A DNA stretch of 64,000 nt from RUG13409 sp045546135 (GCA_045546135.1 JAZQCD010000016.1:27823-91822), one strand, 5' to 3'. Shown: positions 24,604 through 33,647, numbered from the stretch's first letter. Program-made: numbers and translations. Notes: generated by a model not told the origin, from the sequence alone.

Positions 24604-25983
24604 CTAATTGCTTCTTTTTTGCCACTTTTTTGATAAGTAGAACACAAGTCCTATAAAGAAGGGGACATTGCCCGCTATGGCGTCGCCCAGCCAGAATCCT
24701 TGAGCTGAAAGTCCCTGCACGAATCCAAAGAAGTAAGCGAAGAATATCCTTGCAAGTATGCCGTCAAGTAAGGCTACTATGAGGTTCAACCTGCTGTTTC
24801 CCGATCCGTTTATGAGTGAGAATGCATAGCACCTTCCTACGACTCCAAGGAAGTTTATGACTATTGGCAGGACCAATATGGAAGAAGTAGATATTACTTC
24901 TGCATCTGACGTGAAAAGTTCGAATATGGATGTAGGGAAGATGAGGAACAATGCGATGAATACAGCCATTATCGCTCCCGAATAAAGAAGTACAAGGTAT
25001 ATCGTCTTCTTTACTCTGTCATATTTCCTTGCTCCGATATTCTGACCGACTATGGTGCCTCCTGCAGTCATAAGAGAGTTTGCAAGGATGTTCACCATCA
25101 TGCTCAGTTTGTTGTATACGCCTGCAAGAGCTGTGTATACGACACCGCATGCGTTTATCCAGGATGCAAGTATTACCTTTGAGATATTGATGGATGCCAT
25201 CTGTATGGACATGGGGATACCAAGTCTTACGAGAGGTCTGAACACGTCGGGCTCTATTCTGAAACTCTTCAGTTTAAAGTCAAAACCGAACTCTTCCTTA
25301 TGTCTGTAAAGATATATTATGGCCACTATGAAGGAGAGCCCCTGGCCTATGACAGTGGCAAGGGCTGCTCCGGCTGCGCCCATATGAAGATAAGCAACGA
25401 ACCAAATATCAAGGATTATGTTGAGCACAGCAGCTATAGCTATAAATATGCAGGGCTGCTTTGAGTTTCCCATACCTCTTAATATGGCGCACGTAACATT
25501 GTATCCGGCTGAAAAAACTATTCCGCCGACGCCGCATATGAGAAAATATGATCTTGCTTCTTTATATGCTGCTTCAGGAGTATTGAGAAGCCCAAGGAGC
25601 CAATCGTCTGCAAGAGCGCAAATGATGGCTATGACTACAGAGAATATGAATACGGTCACATACATGGTACCTATGAGCTTTGATACGCGCTTGCTTTCTC
25701 CGGCTCCTGTGAACTGAGCTATGAGGACCTGTCCTGCATTTGAAAACCCTATGAGAAGTGATACAAGGAGGAACATGAGGTCTGCGCCCACTGATACAGC
25801 AGCAAGTCCTATCTGTCCTTCAACTCTTCCTACTACAAGCATGTCTACGATGTTATATACGGCTTGAAGTGAGTTTGCTATGAGCAAGGGCCAGGCGTAT
25901 ATGAATATATTCTTCGATATACCTCCGTTTGTAAGGTCTCTTACCATAGAACCTGCATTTTGTTTTTTGATTTCATTTTCCAT
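24604..25983 (-). CDS. MATE-family exporter, second copy
   Basis: A 459-residue, 12-helix exporter. The N-terminal PLLIANSLQAVYNIVDMLVVGRVEG and the second-half GGTIVGQNIGARKYDRVKKTIYLV are standard MATE segments. Substrate unknown. It is on the minus strand, convergent with the phosphoesterase. The ribosome site (GGAAAT) is weak. A drug or cell-wall-related role cannot be chosen from sequence. Confidence 0.9.
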   Translation of the reverse strand: MENEIKKQNAGSMVRDLTNGGISKNIFIYAWPLLIANSLQAVYNIVDMLVVGRVEGQIGLAAVSVGADLMFLLVSLLIGFSNAGQVLIAQFTGAGESKRVSKLIGTMYVTVFIFSVVIAIICALADDWLLGLLNTPEAAYKEARSYFLICGVGGIVFSAGYNVTCAILRGMGNSKQPCIFIAIAAVLNIILDIWFVAYLHMGAAGAALATVIGQGLSFIVAIIYLYRHKEEFGFDFKLKSFRIEPDVFRPLVRLGIPMSIQMASINISKVILASWINACGVVYTALAGVYNKLSMMVNILANSLMTAGGTIVGQNIGARKYDRVKKTIYLVLLYSGAIMAVFIALFLIFPTSIFELFTSDAEVISTSSILVLPIVINFLGVVGRCYAFSLINGSGNSRLNLIVALLDGILARIFFAYFFGFVQGLSAQGFWLGDAIAGNVPFFIGLVFYLSKKWQKRSN

Positions 25984-26151
25984 TGATATTTCCGATCCAG
26001 TATTTAAATATGATTAAGAATAAGCTTAAGCGAATTGGTAATAGTGAAAGTTTGAATGTAAAACTAATGTTTTGTGAAAACATTTCGTGATTATAACATC
26101 ATTGAGCGAATATTGCGATAGCAAAATGATGATTTTAGAAAATAATTTAAC

Positions 26152-26191
26152 TAAAAAAATGAACAGCGGCCAAAAAGATGGGCAGCTGTTC
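26152..26191 (-). terminator. Terminator of topoisomerase gene
   Basis: GAACAGC pairs with GCTGTTC (26161-26167 with 26185-26191). On the minus strand it runs into seven T residues. It lies just after the topoisomerase stop. Confidence 0.8.
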
Positions 26192-26200
26192 AAAATATTG

Positions 26201-28834
26201 TCATTCCTCTTGCATATCATCAAGTTTTACGGTCTCCACCTTTATGGAAGATGGATCGCCTTCTTTTACTTCGATGGTGCCGTCGATTATCCTGAATACA
26301 GGTCCGAATGGATTGTCAGGCGTTTCTTCCATGATGAGCTGTGCTGTGAAAAGTTTTCCTTTCTTATCCACAAGTCTGCTCTTTTTTACAGGCTTTCCTG
26401 ACAGAAACTTTTTAGCATCAGACTTTGTGAATTTGACTTTTGATAGGAATTTTTGTTTTTGCTCCTTCCATATGACGAACTTGCAGCCGTCTTTGTATCC
26501 AGAGCATCCAAATCCGTTTTTGGATTCAAAGATATCTTTTCCGCAGCGTGGACATTTTCCCAAAGAAACCGGCTCTTCGTTTATTATCTCCTTTAGACCA
26601 AAGCCGGTGCCATACCCTCTGCCGCCGTCGTCTGTAAGGTAGACCATACCTGGATAGGTTGTCTTCTTGTTTTCTGAGTAGAGCTTTTTTAAAGCAACGG
26701 TATTTACAGTTCTTTGTTTTCCTGTCTTATATTCTCTGCCGTCTTCGCTTTCCCTTATCTCATCCTCCCAGCCGTCCTTTAGCCATTCGTGTATCATGGA
26801 AGGAGTGATCTTGATCTTGCTCATCATACCGGTCTTGTTTTCTTTCCAGATGACAAAATCGCAGCCGTGTTTGAATCCGCTGCACCCAAAACCTCTTTCG
26901 CCTTCTATGATGTCGTCTCCGCAGCGAGGGCATTTGCCAAGGGGCAGGCGTCCTCTTCTCATGCTTTCCGGAACACTGAATGCATCCACTTTTGGATAGT
27001 CAGTCTTGATGACTTTTTTTATCATTTCAAAGACTGAATCCGTAAGCTTTGTCCATGGGACTTCGCCTTCCTGTATCTCTTCCTGCACTGCCCACCAGTA
27101 ACCTGTCATATCAGGTTTCTTTAATTCATCAGGCAGTATCCTGTAGAGTTCTCTGCCAAGCTGAGTTGACCTTATGGTCCTTCCCTTTGTCTCTATATAT
27201 CCTCTCAACTCCAGGTTGTCTATTATTGTAGACCTGGTAGCAGAGGTACCTATGCTTCCGTTTTCGCCCTTTTTGTCCTTGTCCTTTGCAAGGAGCAAGG
27301 CCTTTGCTTCAGGATCTGTAACATACTTTGCGATCCTTGTCATATCTTCGTTAAGGGATGCTTTTGTATATCTTGATGGCGCTTTAGTTTCCTTTGCTTC
27401 AAAGTATGCCTTTTTGCATGTGCCATCATATGTACCGGGCTCTATATCGCTTAGAGCACTCTGGGTCTCTTCGTCTTCGTCGTCACCTGCCTTTTTTTCG
27501 GGTCTTATGAGCACCATGTATCCGGGAGAAATGATCTTGGTCGAATTTGATTTAAGGATCCCACCTTCTATGGCTTTTTCAAGGCTTGTCCTTTCTTTGT
27601 TTGCAGGGGAAAGGAACTGCGCCATGAAATACTTGACTATGGCAAGGTAGACATTCCTCTCTTCTTCAGATAGCTTGGAAATGTCAAATCTTCTGTTTTG
27701 CGGGATTATGGCAGTATGGGCTGTGATGTTCTTGTCATCAAAGGCTTTGCTGTGTATGGATGTGTCTATGGGAAGTTTGCCAAAGACTGACCCTGCAGGA
27801 TCATTTTTCAGATTGTCCATGACCTGTCTTATGGTGGCAGGGGATTCTTTGTATTGCTCTTCAGACAGGTACTGGCAGTCAGATCTGTTGTAGGTTATTG
27901 CATTGTGTTCATCCCTTAATTTCTGAGTAATAGCCAGAGTCTTCGACGGATCGTATCCGAATTTGTTAGAGCAGTATGTCTGGAGCTTTACAAGGTTAAA
28001 GGGAAGGGGAGGCTGCTCAGTGATGCTTTTCCTTGTGACTGATATATCTTCAAGTTTTTTCCCTTCAAGCTTTGAGATAAGGTCCTTGACGAAACCTTCA
28101 TCTGTGATCCTTCCGTCTTCAAATGCATCCTTTGAAGCTTCAAAGACAGCAGTTACAGTCTTGCCGTCTATGGAAAGGTCGGCTTTGACTGTGAAATAGC
28201 TCTGCTTTTTATGGTTTTCAATGGCCAGGTCTCTTGTTACAACAAGGCCGAGGGTAGGCGTTTGAACTCTTCCTACAGTCAGCATTTTGATATGAGGATT
28301 TATAAGAGTGAAATACCTGCTGAAATTGTATCCGACCATTATGTCTGCTACGCTCCTTGCATGGGCAGACCATCCGGAATCTACGAATTTCTCGTTGTCT
28401 TTCATATTTGCAAGGGATTTTTTAAGAGCAGCTTTTGTTGTATCTCCTGTTGAGAGCCTGTAGACCGGTCCTTTGTATTGAAACCAATCGAGTATCTCAT
28501 CTATGAGATACTGTCCTTCGTCATCAGGATCTCCTGCGTGGATGGCGCATTCTGCGTTTTTCAGAAGTTCTCCTATGAGATCAAGTCTTTCCTTTTTCCC
28601 TTCGCCGGGTTTCTTCCCCCAGTTATCGAAATATATGGGCAGAGTAGAAAGAGACCACTTCTTGTATTTCATGTCGTAGTCTTCCGGATCTTTGAGGGTA
28701 AGCAAATGACCAAAGGCCGATACTATGGTGTATTCGCCTTTTTCTGTATATCCGTTCTTATTTACTGCCGGACCTTCTATGGCATCGGCAATAGCTCTTG
28801 CGAGCATAGGTTTTTCAGCGATTATCAGTTTCAT
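26201..28834 (-). CDS. topB: Type IA DNA topoisomerase (topoisomerase III type)
   Basis: An 877-residue DNA decatenase/relaxase. The Toprim domain opens with MKLIIAEKPMLARAIADAIEG. The central domain has TVGRVQTPTLGLVV, and the catalytic tyrosine is Tyr315 in AITYNRSD. The C-terminus holds two near-identical repeats starting KCPRCG and ending FVIWKE, each with paired cysteines as in topoisomerase zinc-ribbon-like tails. Longer starts exist, but MKLIIAEKP is the conserved N-terminus. No ribosome site precedes it, and a TGTTATCAT extended -10 box lies ten bases upstream, so the mRNA may be almost leaderless. In Firmicutes such extra TopB copies are either chromosomal or carried by mobile elements; no mobile genes were seen here. 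Confidence 0.92.
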   Translation of the reverse strand: MKLIIAEKPMLARAIADAIEGPAVNKNGYTEKGEYTIVSAFGHLLTLKDPEDYDMKYKKWSLSTLPIYFDNWGKKPGEGKKERLDLIGELLKNAECAIHAGDPDDEGQYLIDEILDWFQYKGPVYRLSTGDTTKAALKKSLANMKDNEKFVDSGWSAHARSVADIMVGYNFSRYFTLINPHIKMLTVGRVQTPTLGLVVTRDLAIENHKKQSYFTVKADLSIDGKTVTAVFEASKDAFEDGRITDEGFVKDLISKLEGKKLEDISVTRKSITEQPPLPFNLVKLQTYCSNKFGYDPSKTLAITQKLRDEHNAITYNRSDCQYLSEEQYKESPATIRQVMDNLKNDPAGSVFGKLPIDTSIHSKAFDDKNITAHTAIIPQNRRFDISKLSEEERNVYLAIVKYFMAQFLSPANKERTSLEKAIEGGILKSNSTKIISPGYMVLIRPEKKAGDDEDEETQSALSDIEPGTYDGTCKKAYFEAKETKAPSRYTKASLNEDMTRIAKYVTDPEAKALLLAKDKDKKGENGSIGTSATRSTIIDNLELRGYIETKGRTIRSTQLGRELYRILPDELKKPDMTGYWWAVQEEIQEGEVPWTKLTDSVFEMIKKVIKTDYPKVDAFSVPESMRRGRLPLGKCPRCGDDIIEGERGFGCSGFKHGCDFVIWKENKTGMMSKIKITPSMIHEWLKDGWEDEIRESEDGREYKTGKQRTVNTVALKKLYSENKKTTYPGMVYLTDDGGRGYGTGFGLKEIINEEPVSLGKCPRCGKDIFESKNGFGCSGYKDGCKFVIWKEQKQKFLSKVKFTKSDAKKFLSGKPVKKSRLVDKKGKLFTAQLIMEETPDNPFGPVFRIIDGTIEVKEGDPSSIKVETVKLDDMQEE

Positions 28835-28944
28835 ATCGTAGGTTATGATAACACATTTGATGGATACGTGGTACTCTCTTCCATTTACCAAGGAAGTCAA
28901 AATATTTTTGTACAATACAGTTATTTTTGTGCATCTATACAAAT

Positions 28945-29092
28945 ATGGCTGGATCTATTTTTCGTAGGCATGTTCTCAGGCCTCATAGCTCTCATCATAG
29001 GTTCAGCTCTCACAAAACCAACGAAAAATGAGATAAGGGAAAGAGAAAAACTCATGACGGGCAGTTTTTATATATATTTTGTTTACAGATAA
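28945..29092 (+). pseudogene. 3' remnant of a sodium:solute symporter-like gene
   Basis: An open stretch without its own start encodes WLDLFFVGMFSGLIALIIGS, then ALTKPTKNEIREREK, then a stop. One membrane helix followed by a TKPTxxEIxxR tail is how many Na+/solute symporters end. The rest of the gene is absent because the topoisomerase start region begins about 110 bases upstream on the other strand. I read it as the leftover of a deleted symporter gene. Resemblance is by eye, so the family is tentative. Confidence 0.45.
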
Positions 29093-29111
29093 TAAAAAAT
29101 GGGTAAAATAC

Positions 29112-29140
29112 TTGATTGTTAAAACAAAAGGGTGTATCAT
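29112..29140 (+). promoter_or_regulatory. Promoter of ser leader-serCA
   Basis: TTGATT (29112-29117), 17 bases, TATCAT (29135-29140). Transcription should begin near 29147, only about 17 bases before the leader-peptide ATG, as in classical attenuators. Confidence 0.75.
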
Positions 29141-29163
29141 AAACGGCAATAAAGGAGAGACAT

Positions 29164-29238
29164 ATGTTTAAAAATCTTTCATCATCTTCATGCTCATCAT
29201 CAAGCTCCTCAAATGGGGCCTGTTTTGCTGCAGCATAG
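29164..29238 (+). CDS. Serine-rich leader peptide of the serCA attenuator
   Basis: A 24-codon open frame with an excellent ribosome site (AAAGGAGAG, 29151-29159). It opens MFKNL, then has four Ser, one Cys and six Ser codons (29179-29211), then NGACFAAA and a TAG stop. Ten of 24 codons are serine (TCA, TCT, AGC, TCC) and two are cysteine. It sits between a strong promoter and a terminator, directly before serC-serA. The natural reading is a translated sensor: ribosomes stall on the serine codons when charged tRNA-Ser is scarce. Cysteine, which is made from serine, could add to the signal. A secreted or modified peptide is less likely, since no processing genes are nearby. Confidence 0.8.
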   Translation: MFKNLSSSSCSSSSSSNGACFAAA

Positions 29239-29300
29239 ATGAACTGAAAGTTATTTAGTTTTCAACTCACCGGAGGGCTGCAGCCTTCCGGTTTTTGTTT
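29227..29300 (+). promoter_or_regulatory. Transcription attenuator: anti-terminator segment and terminator
   Basis: The terminator is CCGGAGGGC (29270-29278), loop TGCA, GCCTTCCGG (29283-29291), then TTTTTGTTT. The segment GCTGCAGC at 29227-29234, inside the last leader codons, is perfectly complementary to GCTGCAGC at 29277-29284 across the apex of the terminator. A ribosome paused on the serine codons leaves 29227-29234 free to block the terminator. A ribosome reaching the stop codon at 29236 covers it, so the terminator forms. Confidence 0.75.
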
Positions 29301-29380
29301 ACTCCAAAAAGTGAAATATGAATATACATTAGCCATTTAATTAAGACGAAAGGATCATAGAGAAAAAAGGAGAGATCCAT

Positions 29381-30463
29381 ATGGAAGAGAGAGTATACAA
29401 TTTTTCAGCAGGACCCAGTCAGATGCCGCTGGAAGTCCTGAAAAAGGCACAAGAAGAGATGCTTTGTTATCCCGGCGCCGGATGCTCCGTCATGGAAATG
29501 AGTCACAGGACCAAAGCTTTTGAAGAGATCATAGAAGGCGCCGAAGAGACCCTAAGAGGGCTCATGTCTATTCCTCCTGATTATGCAGTTCTCTTTATGC
29601 AAGGAGGTGCAACCACTCAGTTCTCCATGGTGCCGATGAACCTTGCAAAGAGGGGAGATACCTTTGCTTATCTTCAAACAGGACAATTTGCGACCAAAGC
29701 AAAGGAAGAAGGAGACCGCTGGGGAAATGCAGTCTATGTAGGAAGTTCCAAGGATGCAAATTATACCTACATACCGGAAGTGAGCGATATCCCAAAGGAT
29801 GCGGCATTCCTTCATATAACAGGAAACAATACCATTTACGGCACCTGTTTTAACAGATTGCCAGATCACGGAAAAGTGCCTTTAGTCGCTGATTGGTCAT
29901 CTGCCATACTAGGCAGGGAAATACAGGTAAGAGATCACGATCTCATATATGCGGGCGCTCAGAAAAACATGGGTCCTGCAGGCCTTGCGGTCGTCATAAC
30001 GAAAAGATCTCTTCTTGATAAAGAAATAGATCCTGTCGTTCCCATAATGCTGAGATACAAAGTGGCTGCAGATCACGGCTCAATGTACAATACGCCTCCG
30101 ACCTTCTCCATATATATGGCCAAGCTCATGTACGAATGGGTAAAAGATCAAGGAGGAGTAAAGGCTATGGAAGAGATCAACAAAGAAAAAGCAAGGCTTC
30201 TTTACGAATATATAGACAACTCCCGTATATATACGAATCCTGTAAAAAAGGAGGACAGGTCCATAATGAATGCAGTATTCACACTTCCAAACGAAGATGA
30301 TACGAAGGCTTTCATAAAGACCTGCGAAGAAAATGGAATCATTAATATTAAGGGGCACAGGTCAGTGGGAGGCTGCAGAGCCAGCATCTACAACGGCATG
30401 CCCATAGAAGGTGTAAAAAAGCTCATAGAAGTAATGAAGCGCTTTGAAAGAGCGTATATGTAA
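29381..30463 (+). CDS. serC: Phosphoserine aminotransferase
   Basis: PLP enzyme making 3-phosphoserine from 3-phosphohydroxypyruvate and glutamate. The 360-residue protein begins VYNFSAGPSQMPLEVL, the family hallmark, with the PLP lysine at Lys195 in YAGAQKNMGPAG and the phosphate-binding GGATTQF near residue 73. AAAAGGAGAG stands 8 bases before the ATG. It is the first structural gene after the serine-rich leader, and serA follows. The pathway's phosphatase (serB) is not in this window. Confidence 0.96.
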   Translation: MEERVYNFSAGPSQMPLEVLKKAQEEMLCYPGAGCSVMEMSHRTKAFEEIIEGAEETLRGLMSIPPDYAVLFMQGGATTQFSMVPMNLAKRGDTFAYLQTGQFATKAKEEGDRWGNAVYVGSSKDANYTYIPEVSDIPKDAAFLHITGNNTIYGTCFNRLPDHGKVPLVADWSSAILGREIQVRDHDLIYAGAQKNMGPAGLAVVITKRSLLDKEIDPVVPIMLRYKVAADHGSMYNTPPTFSIYMAKLMYEWVKDQGGVKAMEEINKEKARLLYEYIDNSRIYTNPVKKEDRSIMNAVFTLPNEDDTKAFIKTCEENGIINIKGHRSVGGCRASIYNGMPIEGVKKLIEVMKRFERAYM

Positions 30464-30569
30464 AATAAAAGCCAATGATATTCTAACTTGAAAGAACAGC
30501 TTAAAAGAATCACCTAAAAGGATCGTTTAAAAGAATAGAACTTTGTTAGAAGTTTTCGAGGAGATAAAA

Positions 30570-31736
30570 ATGTACAACATTAGACTTTACGATAAACTGG
30601 CTCCGGCCGGAAGAAGGATATTCAATGAAACAAGATATGCTATAGCTGATACCGGTGACAGACCTGATGCCATCATGGTCCACTCCACACCTCTTCATGA
30701 TATAGAGCTGAATCCTGAGCTTAAATCCATAGTAAGGATAGGTGCAGGAGTAAATACCATACCGGTAGACAAGTGCACTCAAAAAGGTATATGCGTCTTT
30801 AACTGTCCCGGCGGCAATGCAAATGCTGTAAAGGAGCTTACCCTCGCAGCCCTCATCATGACCATGCGCCACGGTATTGAAGCTATGAACTGGGTAAAGA
30901 ACCTTCCAGGTAATGAGAGCGATGCAGGAAAGACAGTTGAAAAAGGAAAAGAAGTCTTCAAAGGTCCTGAGATCATGGGAAAGACCATAGGCATCATAGG
31001 AGTCGGTGCCATAGGCTCGAGGATGGCAAGGACCTGCGATGACCTTGGAATGAAGGTCTACGGATATGATCCTTACCTTTCTCACAACAGAGTCCAGGAA
31101 CTGAGGCAATATGTGGAGTTCGTAGACGACGTGAACGAACTCCTTGATAAATCCGACATAGTCACTGTCCATATCCCTCTTGATGAAAACAACAAGGATT
31201 TCATAGATAAGGATGCAGTAGCAAGGATGAAAGACGGCGTCTATCTTGTCAATTATGCAAGGGGACCTATTGTAAACGATGACGCTGTAATGGAAGGACT
31301 TGAGACAGGAAAGATCAAAGCATATATAACTGACTTTCCTACTGTAAGGCAGATGAAGAGCGATAAGGTCTTCTTTACTCCTCATCTTGGAGCAGGGACT
31401 CCTGAAGCTGATGAGAACTGCGCTGTCATGGCAGCAAAGCAGACCATAGACTACATCGAGAACGGGAATATCACCAATTCTGTAAATCTGCCTGATGTGA
31501 GCTTTGCAAGAGCTGACGGAGCAAGGGTCACAGTGATCCATGAAAACAAGGTAGGTATGCTTGGTCTCATGACTGAAAAGATCGCCGCTGCAGGACTCAA
31601 TATAGAGAACCTTGTAAACAAAGGAAGAGGAGCAGTTGCATATACCATATTTGATTTCAACGATGAAGTACCGGAGGATATCAAAGAAAAGCTTGAAGGC
31701 ATAGATGGTGTCATCAGAGTAAGGGTAATTGACTGA
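30570..31736 (+). CDS. serA: D-3-phosphoglycerate dehydrogenase
   Basis: NAD-dependent first enzyme of serine synthesis. The 388-residue protein has the Rossmann motif GVGAIGSRMA near 144-153, the HLGAGTPEADENCA segment carrying the catalytic histidine near 272, and a C-terminal ACT domain (about 316-388, GMLGLMTEKIAAAGLNIENL) where serine could inhibit it. I placed the start at 30570 after GAGGAG; a TTG upstream is less suitable. Transcribed with serC, so the pathway is controlled both by attenuation and by the ACT domain. Confidence 0.95.
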   Translation: MYNIRLYDKLAPAGRRIFNETRYAIADTGDRPDAIMVHSTPLHDIELNPELKSIVRIGAGVNTIPVDKCTQKGICVFNCPGGNANAVKELTLAALIMTMRHGIEAMNWVKNLPGNESDAGKTVEKGKEVFKGPEIMGKTIGIIGVGAIGSRMARTCDDLGMKVYGYDPYLSHNRVQELRQYVEFVDDVNELLDKSDIVTVHIPLDENNKDFIDKDAVARMKDGVYLVNYARGPIVNDDAVMEGLETGKIKAYITDFPTVRQMKSDKVFFTPHLGAGTPEADENCAVMAAKQTIDYIENGNITNSVNLPDVSFARADGARVTVIHENKVGMLGLMTEKIAAAGLNIENLVNKGRGAVAYTIFDFNDEVPEDIKEKLEGIDGVIRVRVID

Positions 31737-31867
31737 AATTCCTATCGCTTAAATCCATGCTGGCTTTTTTGCGGACAATTATCTCTGTATTCAGGTGAAA
31801 AGTCAGTAACAAGGTGCAGTACGTCACTTTTTGCAATGGCACTTTGCTTATATCTAAAGGATCCATT

Positions 31868-31909
31868 TAGCTGCCCTGATGTCATGAATATGGGCAGCTA
31901 TTTAATTTG
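31868..31909 (+). terminator. Terminator of serCA operon
   Basis: TAGCTGCCC (31868-31876) pairs with GGGCAGCTA (31892-31900), followed by TTTAATTT. The 130 bases between serA and this hairpin show no gene. Confidence 0.75.
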
Positions 31910-32008
31910 TGATATGGAAGATCTTTGTGTTAGAATATACTAGATCAATATATAAATGACCTATTTTTCGATGTTTAGATCGATACTTAGAAAAGGAGAA
32001 CAGTTATT

Positions 32009-33007
32009 TTGGAAAACAATGAGATCAAAAAGTCAGGTTCAGGCTTTTTCAGCAGGACTAATCCTCTTTGGATAGTCTTTGTATTTTTGGCATGGTATAT
32101 GCTCTTAGGAGGGATACTCCATGTTGCGTTTGAGTATCTTTGCTATATCATTCGTCCTAATGTATCAAGCGCATTCATGTTCGCATTTGAGATGTACACA
32201 GCTACAGTCTGCGATGTGCTTGCTATATTCCTTCTTACATGGTGCTTCAAACACAACAGGTTCATCTGGAAGTCGTTCCTGCTTCCAAAGAAATATGACA
32301 GCTTAGAGCTTTCTGAAGAAGACCTTGCTGCAGAATTTTACGGAAGAGGCCGCAACAGCATAGGCCAGCTTTGGAAGGGCATACTCCTTGGTTTCCTTAC
32401 GAATTTCTTCTGTATAATCTGCGCTTTAGTGCACGGCGATATAAAACTGTATTTTGACGCAAAGCTTTCAGAGATACCGTTTTTCGTTTTTGCGCTCGTA
32501 TCAGTTTGTATACAGAGCACAGCAGAGGAGCTTTGGTGCAGAGGTTTCCTTTATGAGAGACTTCATGAAAGATGGCCTTTGTGGGTCGCTATACTGGTAA
32601 ACGGCACCATATTCGGACTCCTCCATATGGGAAATCCGGGAGTTACGGTACTCAGTATCATAAGCATATGCGTATGCGGTATCTCATATTCTCTCCTTCG
32701 CTGGTATACGGGCAATATTTGGATCGCCATGGGTATACATACAGGGTGGAATTTTACTCAGAACTTCCTCTTTGGACTTCCAAACAGCGGACTTGTTTCT
32801 GAAGCATCCATATTCCATCTTGATGCGTCTACGGGCATCTCCAACCTTATATACGATTACGGATTCGGTGTAGAAGGAGCGCTTCCGGCTATCCTTATGG
32901 ATGGAATGATCGGCGTACTTTGCATCATACTTGCAAAGAGAGATGGAAGGCTTGGAGAACTTAGGCAAAAGAGGATCTTATCAAATGAGCAGGATACTTC
33001 TTGTTGA
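32009..33007 (+). CDS. CPBP-family intramembrane metalloprotease
   Basis: A 332-residue membrane protein of the CAAX protease / bacteriocin-processing (ABI) family, with about seven to eight helices. Conserved motifs are EELWCRGFLYERL (the EExxxR element), FGLLHMGNPG and MGIHTGWNFTQN, which place the glutamate and histidine residues of the membrane active site. The start is a TTG at 32009, since AAAAGGAG (31991-31998) is correctly spaced and no ATG in frame is near. Its end overlaps the response regulator gene by 23 bases, so it belongs to the same operon as the two-component system and may process or guard against a peptide. Confidence 0.82.
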   Translation: MENNEIKKSGSGFFSRTNPLWIVFVFLAWYMLLGGILHVAFEYLCYIIRPNVSSAFMFAFEMYTATVCDVLAIFLLTWCFKHNRFIWKSFLLPKKYDSLELSEEDLAAEFYGRGRNSIGQLWKGILLGFLTNFFCIICALVHGDIKLYFDAKLSEIPFFVFALVSVCIQSTAEELWCRGFLYERLHERWPLWVAILVNGTIFGLLHMGNPGVTVLSIISICVCGISYSLLRWYTGNIWIAMGIHTGWNFTQNFLFGLPNSGLVSEASIFHLDASTGISNLIYDYGFGVEGALPAILMDGMIGVLCIILAKRDGRLGELRQKRILSNEQDTSC

Positions 33008-33644
33008 AGACGATAAAGCTATAATAGATAACCTGAAGGTCTTTCTTTCTGATGAGGGTTTCGATGTCACTTCGGTGACTACTCAGTTCGAAGCAGAAAA
33101 TCACATGGACGAAGGTTTTGAACTTCTGCTTCTCGACGTTTCACTTGCCCAGGGAAACGGTTTTGAGGTATGCAAAAAAGCAAAATCAAAAGGTATACCT
33201 GTCATTTTTCTTACTGCATCATCTGACGAAGGAAGCGTCGTCAAGGGTCTTGACATGGGTGCAGATGACTATATAGCAAAACCATTTAGACCAAGAGAAC
33301 TTGTTTCAAGGATAAAGAATGTTTTAAGAAGGAATCAATCTTCATCGGTGATAATTTCAGGACCCTTAAGCATAGATATGGAAAAAGGCCTTGTAAAGAA
33401 AAACGGAGAGGCCCTTACTCTGTCTGCTCTTGAATACAAGCTCCTTACAGTCTTTGCAAACAACAAGGGACTGCTCCTTTCAAGGAACAAACTTCTTGAA
33501 GATATCTGGGACATAGGAGGAGACTTTGTCAACGACAATACTTTGACCGTATATATCAAAAGACTTAGGGAAAAGATCGAGGATGATCCTCAAGATCCAA
33601 AGATAATCAAGACCGTAAGAGGCCTTGGCTACAGGATGGACTGA
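32985..33644 (+). CDS. OmpR-family response regulator
   Basis: A 219-residue regulator with a receiver domain (MSRILLVEDDK, phosphorylated Asp51 in LLLLDVSL, Lys near 101 in IAKPFRPREL) and a winged-helix DNA-binding domain ending VRGLGYRMD. The start at 32985 matches the conserved N-terminus and lies inside the protease gene. The kinase gene follows 3 bases after the stop. Its likely target is the ABC transporter promoter downstream, where an inverted repeat is present at 34808-34826. Confidence 0.93.
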   Translation: MSRILLVEDDKAIIDNLKVFLSDEGFDVTSVTTQFEAENHMDEGFELLLLDVSLAQGNGFEVCKKAKSKGIPVIFLTASSDEGSVVKGLDMGADDYIAKPFRPRELVSRIKNVLRRNQSSSVIISGPLSIDMEKGLVKKNGEALTLSALEYKLLTVFANNKGLLLSRNKLLEDIWDIGGDFVNDNTLTVYIKRLREKIEDDPQDPKIIKTVRGLGYRMD

Positions 33645-33647
33645 GCT

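Noticed and set aside
28478..29092. A 204-codon plus-strand frame as a full gene
   Set aside because: Its first part is antisense to the topoisomerase gene and only the last about 45 codons look like protein. It was kept as a remnant.
29164..29238. Serine/cysteine-rich peptide as a RiPP or bacteriocin precursor
   Set aside because: No maturation, export or immunity genes nearby, and it lies exactly between the promoter and the terminator of serC-serA.
29101..29300. T-box riboswitch before serC-serA
   Set aside because: No T-box core sequence or specifier stem is present, and the region is too short. The leader peptide explains it better.
30546..31541. Long open frames on the minus strand opposite serA and similar antisense frames elsewhere
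   Set aside because: They have no ribosome sites or recognisable domains and result from codon bias of the real gene on the other strand.
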